Source: Cerioporus squamosus
Taxonomy: Eukaryota; Basidiomycota; Agaricomycetes; Polyporales; Polyporaceae
Reading direction: 5' to 3'
DNA: 64,000 nt
Assembly: GCA_022592435.1 (NCBI GenBank)
Contig: JABYQS010000010.1
Span: 62,001 to 126,000, forward strand
In this document: piece by piece, positions 23,824 to 34,396 of the stretch
How the letters are laid out: each line of letters opens with the position of its first letter
How positions within the stretch are numbered: the first letter of the stretch is position 1
Program-made: the position numbers and the translations under genes
The notes under the pieces: model-generated
Databases searched by the model: none
Told to the model about the DNA's origin: nothing
The model's input: the letters and a program-made list of their open reading frames with translations, nothing else

Positions 23824-24203
23824 GTCCGTCTCCGCTGGTCTACTTATACTCTTTTATCTACTAGTGGCTGACTAGTGTCTTTAGCCGGCATTCAAGAAGG
23901 GTTTAGGCACTGCCGATGGGATATCGGGATCGGGATTCAGCTTGAGTCAGAGTGAATTCGCATCATGACTAGTGGTTTCGGACGGCCAGCAGCTCATTTA
24001 CCATCAGATTGGAGCAGCGACAGGCCGAGATCGCGATAGATCATCCGGGGGGGGTCCATTTTCATGTCACGTTCAGTGGGAAACTTAGTCATGTCTTCCG
24101 CTGAGTCGGGATACATATTATGCATGCACGACTGATTCATGCCACAGAGCCAATGTCCCATGTCCTCAACATACGCCTTCCCAGATCCTTGCGTCCGCCT
24201 CAT

Positions 24204-24797
24204 CTACGAGCTTTCCTCTGTCGAGACCCTGGCCGTCGAAGCTTCGCCTGCCAGCGAGCTATACTCGTCCCTCTCTTGTCCGTGAGCTGGAGTGAAAGCG
24301 ATGCTTTCCCGGGACGCATATCGACCGACCGTGATATGGGAGAGCGAGAGCATGGTCAGGGGGTGGGGAGGGGAAGGGGAGGGCGGCGGTGGGGGGGTGG
24401 GGAGGAGAAACCTTTCGATTGGTTCGGATCGTCTTCCTATCTTCTTCAGCATCGAGGCTAACCTGGGCATTATGTCCTTCAGCGACCACCCTACTGCCGC
24501 TCGGCTCCTGTCCACGATAAGGAGGTGCCTCTCGCCTCTCATCTCCTCGTTTCCTTGCCAGACTCGGCGCAGAACGAACTCGACCTCGTTCTTTTCTACT
24601 ACTCGGGCTCTCTCGACCACAACGAGGCCTAGGAGTGAATACGAGTTCTGGTCTCTCGTAAAGAGCCGCAGTTTGACTCCAGACCTGATAGTGATCGGAG
24701 GCTCCTTGACCACCATGTACGTGTCTGGGTTTTCTCCTACGCCTTCTGCTACCCTTCTGACCGTCGCTGTATAGAAAACAGCAGGCTGGCCCGACAT
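24204..24797 (-). CDS. LINE-A ORF A, accessory protein of unknown function
   Basis: A 197-codon frame starting at a clear ATG (MSGQPAVFYTATVRRVAEG). The N-terminal 110 residues look folded and beta-rich: PPITIRSGVKLRLFTRDQ, SLLGLVVVERARVVEKNEVE and FVLRRVWQGNEEM. A proline run (LLPTPPPPPSPSPPHP) and a Ser/Glu-rich tail follow. I cannot assign a family. It is the first ORF of the element, about 930 nt from its 5' end. It shares with ORF B the order VxY...PP...G-hydrophobic-Lys/Arg-hydrophobic-Arg...hydrophobic-Gly. The codons for the proline run form a very G-rich tract on the plus strand. Confidence 0.5.
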   Translation of the reverse strand: MSGQPAVFYTATVRRVAEGVGENPDTYMVVKEPPITIRSGVKLRLFTRDQNSYSLLGLVVVERARVVEKNEVEFVLRRVWQGNEEMRGERHLLIVDRSRAAVGWSLKDIMPRLASMLKKIGRRSEPIERFLLPTPPPPPSPSPPHPLTMLSLSHITVGRYASRESIAFTPAHGQERDEYSSLAGEASTARVSTEESS

Positions 24798-25724
24798 TCT
24801 AGAGAGGGGTTGAGAGAGGGAAAGGAAAGTGAAGGGAGACGAGGAGTGGTTCGGGGACTAGAGCCTTAAATCATTCTCCGCTTTGCTTTTAAGGCTGTTC
24901 GGGCTTTGCGAGTCCGATTGTCATATAAAATTCAAGGGGGTAAGTGGAAGCGAAAAAGATGCTTCCTCCCCTCTTTTCAGGCTTGTACCATACACATGGA
25001 GCGATTTATTCAGTGTACGGCCCGTTCATTGAGGAAAGGGAGAGGGGCTTTCCTGAAGCAGAAATCGACATTCGCTAGCGTCGGCCCCACATGAGCGAAG
25101 CAGTGGAAAACGCCATCGATTTTGCGTTTTACATCTTGTAGCGTCTGGCCCGTGTTCGAAAGAGCGACTTGGAGCTAGGGGCACTTAGTGTAGCGGTAGG
25201 CAGCACCAGCAGCAGCCAGGCCTCGGTCAACTCGGCCTGCTCGGGCTAGACATTGTCCGATACGTCATACTGTCTTCCAGCGTCCGAGTCATGGCGCCCT
25301 CAAGGTGATGGCGTCATCTGATTATGTCATGTTCATATCGACAATTTGGCGCCAGGGTAGCACACAAGCACCCTTTCCTCGTGGACTGTTGTCTTCCAGG
25401 ATGGAATCATATCCAGCTCGTAGGAGCCGTAGGACGAGAGGATCTCGTGTGGAGCACGTTTCTAGCTCCAGGGGCTGGGAGGCTGAGGCTCCGTAGGGAG
25501 GGGCATAGGCCCTTGACTCAGAGAGCCATGTGCGTAGCACGATCTATGATTGGGAGGTTCCATGACCATCTCTTCCTAAATCTTACCGACTTCCTATCGT
25601 CTAGGCACTCAGATACTAGCATATGTGTTTTTTAGGGACCGCGGTATGGCTGCTCCTAGGAGCCAGGGACCGTGGGAAATCGCACCATGATGGTGGATAG
25701 TGGAAGAGGAGCGACTGATGTATG
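24798..25724 (-). promoter_or_regulatory. LINE-A 5' leader
   Basis: Nearly 930 nt between the duplicated target site and the first ORF, with no convincing coding frame. LINEs of this class usually carry an internal promoter here. It faces a host gene whose start codon is about 265 bp beyond the element's end, so activity from this region could influence that gene. No specific promoter motif was identified. Confidence 0.45.
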
Positions 25725-25739
25725 GGTTCTGTCATTCTT
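25725..25739 (+). repeat. Target-site duplication of LINE-A, right copy
   Basis: Exact second copy of GGTTCTGTCATTCTT, followed by ACGGG. It defines the 5' end of the element and, with the left copy, an insertion of 12,811 bp. Confidence 0.88.
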
Positions 25740-25988
25740 ACGGGAAAGGCGGGCAGCCTCAGAACGTACGTGCGGGCGGCTACACCTCATATTGCGCACA
25801 GTCGGCGTGCCGGATTCCCAGCACGTGTCTGTGACCGGACGCGTCGTGTGAAGAGCCCGCCGAAGAGGCGCGAGTGGAGGTTCGCCTCGCTCTGTTCTGC
25901 ACCCTCACCTGCGCACGACGTCCGCTCTCTCTCTCCCCTCCTCTGCCTCGCCAGGCTACGCTGTCTTTACTCTCAGGCGCACGACACG

Positions 25989-27033
25989 ATGAAGACGACG
26001 ACTGTCTCGCTCATACGCCTCGCGGCCGCCTTCCTCCTCGTGGTCTCTGCCGTGACCTTCTGTGGTGTCTCGGCGGTGCACGTCGACGCTGAGCGCATGG
26101 CTCTCGAGCGGCGGTACACTACGGCGCACTCTCTTGGCGACAACTATGTCTTTGACCCTCGCGATGGCTGGGAAACCGTCAACACCACTAACCTCGCCTA
26201 CAAGTACAACCGGCGCAGCGTAGCTGTCTCTGACTTGGACACCGGCGACGACGACGACGACGCTGCTGGCAGCGACTACGGCAATGACACTCTGGTGGCT
26301 CGGGCTAAGAAGTCGTTCAAGGCTAGTAAGAAGACGTCGAAGGCTAAGGCGAAGAAGAAGGCGGCGAAGTCCTCCGGTGGCTCAACGGCGAGCAACCTCA
26401 TCAAGGGCGGCCTGAACAAAGTCATGAGCAGCTTCAAGGCTATCGGCAAGGCGGAGCCTGTCATAATCACCTGGTTTGAGGTTTCTCGCACAGCATCAGG
26501 GTACCCTCGTTGAGTCTTCCTCTGTGCTAGGTACACCGGTCACGACCTCGAGAACCCAAGCTGCTGGTCAAACCCTACGTGGGCACCTACGGTATTGACA
26601 TGCACCCATCCTGTCTCCAGGTCGGGCTCTCACGCTACTTCCGTACTAGGATAAGTCTTTCGCGGCTGCGCTCACCCTCGCAGGGTGGACTACTAAGCCC
26701 GAGTGCTTCAAGTTCCTCGAGCGTCCGTGACCTCCTACAACTCCTTCGAGCTCAATCTCACACGAACCACAGTTTGCCACACCCCGAAGAAATGCGTCTT
26801 CGTCCGCGTTGTCGACTCGTGCGCGGGCTGCGCCAAAGGCTCTAAACATGTCGACCTTACTCGGGCTGCTTTCGGGGCGCTCGCTGACTTCGACCAAGGG
26901 ATGCTCACAGTTCAGATGCGAAAGGCGACAGATCCTGATGGATGGTGCGTCAACGTTCACTAGCTTGAAGCCCGTACAACGTCTTCTTACTGTGCATTAC
27001 AGGCTAGAGAACCTCTGGGGCCCCAAGGCGTAA
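25989..27033 (+). CDS. Secreted double-psi beta-barrel (RlpA/expansin-like) protein
   Basis: Starts with a signal peptide (LAAAFLLVVSAVTFCGVSA) and then a propeptide-like region with an Asp run (DTGDDDDDAAG) and a very Lys-rich stretch (AKKSFKASKKTSKAKAKKKA). The C-terminal domain assembles from four to five exons: IITWYTGHDLENPSCWSNPT, DKSFAAALTLAGWTTKPECF, KCVFVRVVDSCAGCAKGS, KHVDLTRAAFGALADFDQG, and the end LENLWGPKA. The Cys pattern and the HVDLT and VVDSCAGC blocks are those of the double-psi barrel found in barwin, expansin-like and RlpA proteins. These bind or loosen cell-wall polysaccharide. No catalytic residues can be claimed. Fungal relatives are often linked to plant or wood contact; that is inference. 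LINE-A ends about 250 bp upstream of the ATG. Confidence 0.8.
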
Positions 27034-27244
27034 GGTGGACGACTGAGCTCATGCCGCGATCGCGGGACACTCTGCAAACGCTCCCTAGGACGATACGGAC
27101 GATAGGATGATACATCCCGCTGGACTGGATGTTGCCGTGGCGTCTCCATTGTATCACTAGCGAGGCCTCACCGGCATACACTACTAACACACAACCTATC
27201 ACTACGATACTGTACTGGTACTTTTGTACTGCAGCGAAATCCAT

Positions 27245-30200
27245 TTACGTCTTCACGTTCACCCGTTTGCGCTTCTTCCCGCCCTCGGCAATCTTCTCGC
27301 GCACCTGCTCCTCCGTGAGCTCCTCGTCTTGCTCGAAGAACTCCGCTGTCCGGCGCGCATCGTTCTGCCGCTGGACGAAGCGCAACGCAGCGAGATTGTA
27401 GCCGATCGTCTCCTTCTGCCGGCGCAGGCCTTCGCGCAGGTTGCGGCGGAGCGGAATGAGCGCTGTGCGCATGACCCGATTTGCAACGATCTGGTGGTGA
27501 TGGGTCTTGAGCAGGAAGAAGATGATGCGCGACGTGAGAACGATGTTCCACTCCTGCAGCGTACAGTCAGCACTCAACCAATCACAGGTCCAGCAAACTG
27601 GGAGCACGTACCCGCTGGGCCCACACGTTCAGATACCGCATGAGACTGACGACCTTCCCAAACGGCAGCACCAGCAGCGCATCGTACAACGCCGTCCCGG
27701 GCACCTTCTCCACCACCTTCAGCACATACTCCTCGGGCTCAACATCGTACGCAGCCAGTACGGGATTGCGCGGCGGGGGCGCCACGGTGGCCGCAAGCCC
27801 GCCCTTGCGCTTCGCCTCCTCGTACTCGCGGAACGCCTCGATCTCGTTGTCCGCGAGCTCGAGCGCCTCCATGATGCGCTCCCCAGACATGAGCGTCTCT
27901 GTCGTCTGCTTCGACACCGCGGTCGTCTCTGCGCCGTCCGCCGCTGCGGCGGGGTCGGCCCCAGGGGCGCCGCTGCCGATGGGTGCATCTGTGCGATTGA
28001 GGGCGTCGGCGATGCCGGTCTCGTAGAGCGCCTCGAGCTCGCGCTCGCGCTCCTCCTCGAGGAAGAGCGGCTCATCGAGCTTCTCCCACACGCGTATTGA
28101 TTTGTCGTGCGAGCCGGTGACGACGAACTTGCCGTGGTGGCTGACTGCGAGCGCCCAGACTTCGCCGTGGTGGCCCTCGAGCTTTTGAATGTTCTCGAAC
28201 TGCGAATGGAAGTGAGACAACAGGTCAGTTCATACTTCCCACCTCTCAAGGATGTGGAGGCAGGCACGTACCTTGTCGCCGTCCCAGTACTTGAGGAGCT
28301 TGTCCTTTCCGACGGTCCAGAAGTAGTGCGACGGCTTCGTATCGCCCTCGCGCGTGTCGTTGCGCTCGAACGCGACCTGCATCACGCTCTCGTCGTGGGC
28401 AAAGAGCGACTTGTGACAGTCGCCGAAGTCGAGGCCCCAGATCTTCACGTTCTTGTCCGCGGAACACGTCACGATGAGCTTCGAGTCGCCTGAGATGTCC
28501 ATCGAAAGCACGGGGAGCTTGTGTCCGTACAGAGAGAGGAAGAACTTGAGCGTATCCTGGTAGAAGACCTTGACCGTCGAGTCCAACAGCGCCACGGCGA
28601 GCAGCTTCCCATTAGGGCTGTACCGGACGCACAGCACGTCGTCCGTCATTTTGAGTGTTCGCAGGTGCACGAGGGTCAGGAGGGCGACACTCCTTGGCTG
28701 CACCATTCTGGTCAGTATATCCGGGAGATTGGCACCGCGGAAGATTCACTCACGTTATCGCTGTTGGCCGGCTTCCGCTCAAAGTCCCAAAACTTCACGT
28801 CCTTGTCTGCGCTTCCACTGACAAGGCCCGTTTCGTCTGGCCGGACGTGTAGTGACCACACCGTGCCCGAATGCGCTTGTATGGTGTCGATGAGGGAGGA
28901 GGAAGCGATGTCGTATATCAGGATCTCTCCGGACTTCGTTCCAACGGCGACCTGCCGGTCTCCTGGAAGGAAGGTGCTGCACACCGCATATCCACAATCC
29001 ATTGTGCGTATGCACGCAGTGGTCTTCATGTTCCAGATTTTGAGTGATCCTGCACAAGAGGTCAGCAACCGTCCGTATCCGATAGCCAAGGCGAAACAAC
29101 CATTGGATGCCGAAGCAAGCAGAGCATCGTCCGAGCTGAGACATAGTGTCCGCACATCCGTCCTATGTCCCGGGAGATCAACGGAGAAGACGCGCGATGC
29201 TTCGGGCGGGGCGTCCTTGGACTTTGTAGGTGGTGGGATGTTATAAACCTCCAACGCATTGTTCGACAAGGCCACGAACAGTTGCGTGTTCCCCTTGCCT
29301 CCAACCTCTTCCTCCCCAAAGTCGAACGACCGCACCTTGCCGCTCGCGCGCACGATGAGATACGGCTGGAACAGGTCCGCAAGCTCAACCGCCTTCTCTT
29401 CCGGCTCGGCGTCCATCTGTGCGTCCGCATCTCCGCCCTTCTTCTTGCCTTTCTCTTTCTTCTCCTGCTCCTTCTCCTTGGCGCGTCTTCGCCTGCGAGC
29501 CTGCTTCTTCTTGACTTCCTCTTCAGTCCGGATCCGGAATACTTCCACGGACTTGTCGTGCGACTGGACCGCAAGGTACGGTTTGTGAGGGTGGAAGGTA
29601 ATTTGCGACACACGGTGCGAGGACGCGAGGGGAAGTGTTGTGACGGGGTGAATGAACTTGGTAACCTGCACCAATGCTACCTTTGTGAAAGCCCTGCGAC
29701 GGATTACCGATGTCACGTACCTCTCCCGACTCTGTCTCCTGAAGGCCTCGAGCTAATGCCTCATGGTCAATTTTCCACGCCTTCATTTCCCCCTCTCCGC
29801 TCCCGGTGAAGACGAGCTCCTGCTCCGGATTGAGGTCCATTGTCCAGACTTCCGAACGGTGTGCAACAACGGTCTGTATGCAGTGCTGTGTTGAGAGGTC
29901 CCACAGCTTCAGGAAGGTGTCCTTGGACGCAGTGAGGAGGAAGCCGGGTGCGATCCCGGTGGAGGTGGAGGGCGCAGACTCGGCGACCGGGCGAAGGAAG
30001 CGGATAGCAGTGATTTGGTCTCGGTGTCCGCGCAGGCTACGCGAGGGCATTGGTTCTGGTGACGAACCGAAGATTGATAGAGACGTACCGGTAGAGCCCC
30101 GCTTCGCCTACGACATCCCAGAGAATGAGGTCTGTGTCCTGCGAGCCGGATGCGAGTCTTGTGCCGGTCTCGTCAAACGCAAGTGCGGTGACGGCCTTCT

Positions 30201-30597
30201 TGTGCCCATTGAACGTTGCAATTACTGAGGTGGTCGAGGCACTCCAGAGGCGTATTGAACCGTCCGCATAGCCGACGGCGAAGGTGTCCTTCTGCGGTGA
30301 GCGCAGAATGCAAGTGACCTCCGCTCGGTGCCCGGTCTCGTGCCACATCGTGAGCTGCAACGCAGTCAGTATGTGTGAAGTCAAAAAAGGAGGTTACGCA
30401 CCATCTGGCCCTTCTTGACATCCCAGACCAGCACATCTTCGAGTGCAGGAACGTACGCCAATTTGCCGTCGTAGTGGGAGTTGGACGACGAGCTGCACAC
30501 AAGCCCAAAGGCCTGCGCGGCGTGTCAGAGGAGACCATGCACGTCGTGAAAGCAAACGCACCTCTGTGGGCCCATGGCGCAGGTAGCTTTGGACCAT
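27245..30597 (-). CDS. UTP12/DIP2, WD40 subunit of the U3 snoRNP (UtpB)
   Basis: Nucleolar ribosome-biogenesis protein; in the UtpB complex it binds the 5' ETS of pre-rRNA and is needed for 18S rRNA. The first exon gives [12 protein letters not shown], then [20 protein letters not shown]. Two WD40 propellers follow, seen as repeats such as [77 protein letters not shown] and [19 protein letters not shown]. Between them is a Lys/Arg/Glu-rich linker ([20 protein letters not shown]) typical of this protein. The Utp12 C-terminal domain follows ([43 protein letters not shown]), ending [12 protein letters not shown], a nucleolar-type basic tail. About eight introns. Shares a 234-bp divergent promoter with the aminopeptidase gene. 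Confidence 0.9.
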
Positions 30598-30831
30598 GGC
30601 AGGCGTGCGCGACGGAGGAGGAGGAAGGACGCGCGGGAGCCAATGAGACGCAGAGGACGGAATATTTCGAGGTTCCCACGGGTGCTGTACTCGATGATGC
30701 ACGTCCGCGTCGCCGTCCCGTCCACTCTGCGCAGACCCGGCTCTGTCCCAGGCCCACGCGTCGCATACCGAATCGATCCAGCTGGTGCACTTATAACCCG
30801 ACCCTTCGTACGCCCGCCCTTCTCCCGTACC
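30598..30831. promoter_or_regulatory. Bidirectional promoter of UTP12 and aspartyl aminopeptidase
   Basis: Only 234 bp separate the two divergent start codons (30597 and 30832). All core promoter signals for both genes must lie in this space or in the first exons. I see no clear TATA box; a CACTTATAACC string sits near 30788. Confidence 0.55.
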
Positions 30832-32638
30832 ATGACCATGATGCAGCAGCCAGGCCCCGAGGCCGCACACAAGCTCCTCGACTTCGTCAACGCCTCTCCC
30901 ACCCCCTTCCATGCCGTTCGCGCTGCAGCGGCCCGCCTCGAGAAGGCCGGCTTCCAGAAGGTACAGCGGCGCTGGTGCGAACTCATCCCGCGGTGACCGC
31001 TCATGCACATGACGCTCCAGGTGAAGGAGCAGGACGACTGGGAGCAGGACCTCAAGCCCGGCGGCAAGTACTACTTCACTCGGTTCGTCTCACTCCGTCA
31101 TATCATGTCGTGTGCGCCTCGGTGAACATGAGAAATGGATCATCAGTAACCAGAGCGCCATCCTTGCGTTCACCATCCCTCAAGGATGGACGCCCGGTGC
31201 TGGTGTCTCGATTGTTGCGACGCACATCGACAGCCCCAACCTCCGGGTCTGTAACGTCCTATGCGCGTCCAAGAACGCACTTGCTGATCGTCACGCAGGT
31301 GAGGCCGGTGTCGAAGCGTTCCAAGACCGGCTATCTCCAGGTGGGCGTCGAAACCTACGGTGGCGGTCTCTGGCACACCTGGTTCGACCGCGACTTGTCC
31401 TTGGCCGGCAGAGTCGTCATCGCGGACAAGAGCGGGAACTTCCAATCAAAGCTGGTCAAGATTGACAAGCCTATCTTGCGCATCCCCAGCCTAGCCATTC
31501 ACTGTGAGCCAAATCATCGCTTCCTCCGCTGCGCAGCGATGAACGCATTGTACTAGTGGACAGGGCTGCCGGGAATGACTTCAAATTCAACCTGGAGACG
31601 GAATTCGTGCCCATTCTCGGACTCGTTGAGGAGCAGCTCAACTCCAAGGAGGGGGAGTCCAAGGACAAGAAACCGCATAAGGCCACAAGCGTTCAGGATA
31701 ACCATCATCCGGCGCTCTTGTCGCTGCTGGCAAGCGAGCTTTCCGTTGCACCGGAACATATACATGACTTCGAGCTGTAGGTCTGGTCTTCTCGAAGTCT
31801 CATTGCGGACCGCTGAATTCCATAATCAGGCACCTCTATGATGTCCAACCTTCTACCCTCGGTGGCTTGAACAACGAGTTCGTCTTCAGCCCTCGCATGG
31901 ACAACCAGTTCTCGTCGTAAGTGCACGTTGCATGAACGTCATAATGGTCTTTTGCTGATTCCTCTCAGGTTCTGTGCGCTCGAGGCACTCGCGACGTTCG
32001 CCTCGTCGTCCTCCTTCAACGTACTGGAGGGCAACGTGAACTGCATCGCGCTCTTCAACCACGAAGAGATCGGCTCCGTCTCCACCTCCGGCGCCGAGTC
32101 ATCACTCATCCCTTTCCTCCTGCAACGCCTGTCTCCGGGCTCTGCAGCGTACGCGCAGTCCGTCGCGCGCTCCTTCCTCATCAGCTCGGACATGGGCCAC
32201 GCCGTGCACCCCAACTACACCAACCGGCACGAGGACAACCACGCGCCGCTAGTGAACGGCGGCGTGGTCATCAAGACGAACGCGAAGCAGCGCTATGCCA
32301 GCGATGCGATCGGCAGCTTCGTTGTCAAGAGGCTTATCGAGAAGAAGGGTGGGAAAGTGCAGGAGTATGAGGTCCGAAACGACATGTACGTGTTCCACAA
32401 GATGTACCACCTAACATTGACCGTACTGACGCGAATGTACTCCAGGGCGTGCGGCTCTACGGTCGGACCCTTCTTGTCAAAAATCGGCGTTCGTACGGTG
32501 GACGTTGGTTGTGCGATGCTTTCCATGCACTCGATCCGCGAAACCGCCGGGTCTCACGACGTGCAGAACGCAATCGATCTCTTCAGCGCGTTCTTCGAAG
32601 GCTTCTCAGAACTCGACAAGTCCCTCACGGTCGAGTAA
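30832..32638 (+). CDS. Aspartyl aminopeptidase (M18 family)
   Basis: Dinuclear-zinc exopeptidase that removes N-terminal Asp or Glu; the yeast counterpart Ape4 is cytosolic and carried to the vacuole by the Cvt route. It starts MTMMQQPGPEAAHKLLDFVN. Visible blocks, with probable metal ligands: VATHIDSPNLR (His), GYLQVGVETYGGGLWHTWFD, FVFSPRMDNQFSS (Asp), FNHEEIGSVSTSGAESS (the catalytic Glu and a ligand Glu), SSDMGHAVHPNY (Asp and a His), and MHSIRETAGSHD (His) near the C-terminus. Introns are short; one joins FQK to VKEQDDWEQDLKPGGKYYFT. The length and order of blocks match full-length M18 enzymes. Expected to be active. Confidence 0.9.
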
Positions 32639-33138
32639 CCGACGGTCGTACATGTACTCGACGTGTAAACATATCGAAGCGGTGTATACTTACAGAGAAG
32701 CGCTACAGCAGACTCAGAGAACCGAGTGGTATGCATGGTACGCCTTCATGCACATGTGTAAGTTCAGATCTTCTCCTATTGGATTTCTGCGTGTCGGTTC
32801 GGCCGTACCTACTGCCGAAGGGTGGCTCGCTGGGCACGGCCAGTCCGTTATACTCCCTGCGCATGACTTCAGCGTCCAAGCCTACGCTGGTTGGGAGCCA
32901 TATCTTGCGCGGCCATTGCAGATCGCAATACTTTTGGGTACTAGTGCAGGTACGCACTCCGATCGAGTCCAGATTGAGTACGCTCTCGAGTATCGACCAT
33001 ATGGTTATCCATCAATTTCCTACATTGTAGCTGATCGTCCGACAGCCGGATATATAGCTGCGTGGTCACCATGGGTTGACGAAACCGTACTATTCATCCT
33101 CCACATCCACGCCGTCCAGGTACTGCTTCCTCCTCTCC
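32639..33138. other. Intergenic, no gene seen
   Basis: 500 bp between two rightward genes, holding the aminopeptidase 3' end and the promoter of the GNAT gene. Open frames here are short and without resemblance to known proteins. Confidence 0.5.
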
Positions 33139-34156
33139 ATGGAACCGAAAGTCGCACGTCCGGCGGCACCCCTGCCCGAGACTACACCTCTCCTCAAATG
33201 CGTACCGCAAGAGGCGAAGTCACCAGCTATCGTCCCGATGAGATATCGTACGCACGTCACAGGGGCGCGAGCCTCGTTAGTTCTGAACTGACTTAAGGTC
33301 CGCATTCCCAACAGGTGACATATGGAAGGGCACAGAGGTCATCCGGAAAGGCTTCCTAGACGATCCGGTCCAAGCTCGGTACTTTGACGTGAGGCTCTCG
33401 AGTCTGTCCTCCTCCGCTGGAGCCTGACGTGCATTGAACAGAGCATCGACACGTTCCCCTTCCGGACCCTCCGGAACAGACTCGTGCTTGCCATCATCTG
33501 GGCTGGGGCGATCTGGCAAGGTCGCATGCTGACCATCGACAACGGTGCAGCGGTCATGAAGTAGTATGTCGCTTCAGTGTAAGCCAGAAGTCCGTTTTCA
33601 GCTGCTAATACGTCGACTTGCAGCGCCGCCCCGGGGATAAAGACCCTTGGATCGTCGGGCTGCTCATGGGACTCATGCGAATATTTAGTTCCTCCGAGCT
33701 CAACAAGGTCTGGCTCGCCCCTCTGTCGCTGACACCGCCAAGGCATCTCTGACGAACCTTGCGCGTACACAGAGAAAAGGTGAATTTGTAGGCACGGTAC
33801 ACAGCCTGTACGAAGACGCGTTCGGGGATAGAAATCAGGCAATGTACGATGTCCAGGCCGTCGCTGTAGATCCGGACGTGCACGGGAGTGGTTGGGGGAC
33901 TGCTCTAATGAACCATATAGCACGAAAGGTTCGCGTCCGAGCTCTGTGACAAATACCCTTGGGTAGTCATGCTAACGAAGGACTATTTCAGGCTGATGCG
34001 GATGGCGCCGACACGAAGCTTTGTACGACAACTGCCGTCCGCTTCTACGAGCGACTGGGATTCTCCGTTGTACGGGTGGGCCTCGTTGGGGCGGATAATC
34101 CAAGCTGGGACGGCGAGCCTATCAAGGTCCACATCGTAAGTAGACGTCTAGCTTGA
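33139..34156 (+). CDS. GNAT-family N-acetyltransferase
   Basis: Probable acetyl-CoA-dependent acetyltransferase with unknown acceptor. It begins MEPKVARPAAPLPETTPLLK. Exons then give YRDIWKGTEVIRKGFLDDPV and SIDTFPFRTLRNRLVLAIIW, a stretch ending RIFSSSELNK, and RKGEFVGTVHSLYEDAFGDR. The acetyl-CoA site follows (VQAVAVDPDVHGSGWGTALM, with the GxGxG/A-type loop), and the C-terminal motif TTAVRFYERLGFSVVRVG is classic for GNAT. At the third to fourth exon junction (33563-33624) the canonical donor GTATGT and acceptor GCAG do not keep the frame that the flanking family-like sequence needs. So there may be a one-base error, a real frameshift or a splice choice I have missed. The overall family call does not depend on it. 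Confidence 0.7.
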
Positions 34157-34396
34157 GCCTCGGGCCCGCGGTATACCTTCAGCTTACAGCATATGCGTTG
34201 TCAGATGCGCAGACCAGCAGCCCAAGTCCCTGCCTCAAAGGGTTCGTCTGGATAGGTAGGCTGCGGCCCTATGCAGTTGCGCGAGCTGCGATGAGATTAT
34301 GGCTACACTACAAATAATGATACTGTACAACCAATGCGGGGTGAGATGGAAGCCAGAGATAAGCCAGCGGGAGGAAAGGAGGCGAGAATAGATGCT

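Larger units (their letters stand above)
12914..25724 (-). mobile_element. LINE-A: 12.8-kb non-LTR retrotransposon with accessory 5' ORFs
   Basis: A long interspersed element of the APE-endonuclease, RNase H-bearing class (Tad1-like), read right to left. In element order it has a 0.9-kb 5' leader, ORF A, ORF B, ORF1 (gag-like with a zinc knuckle, interrupted by one TAG), ORF2 (endonuclease, reverse transcriptase, RNase H), a 3' untranslated region with a hairpin, and a poly(A) of about 17-19. The ends are defined by identical 15-bp flanks. Related but clearly diverged LINE-B starts at 55828. At 12.8 kb the element is about twice the length of typical Tad elements (6-7 kb). It sits between two divergent host genes, 115 bp from one start codon and about 250 bp from the other. 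No intact copy of the same subfamily is in the window. Confidence 0.88.

Noticed and set aside
30375..31556. 393-codon plus-strand frame across UTP12 and the aminopeptidase
   Set aside because: It crosses a promoter and several introns of a well-supported gene and matches nothing.
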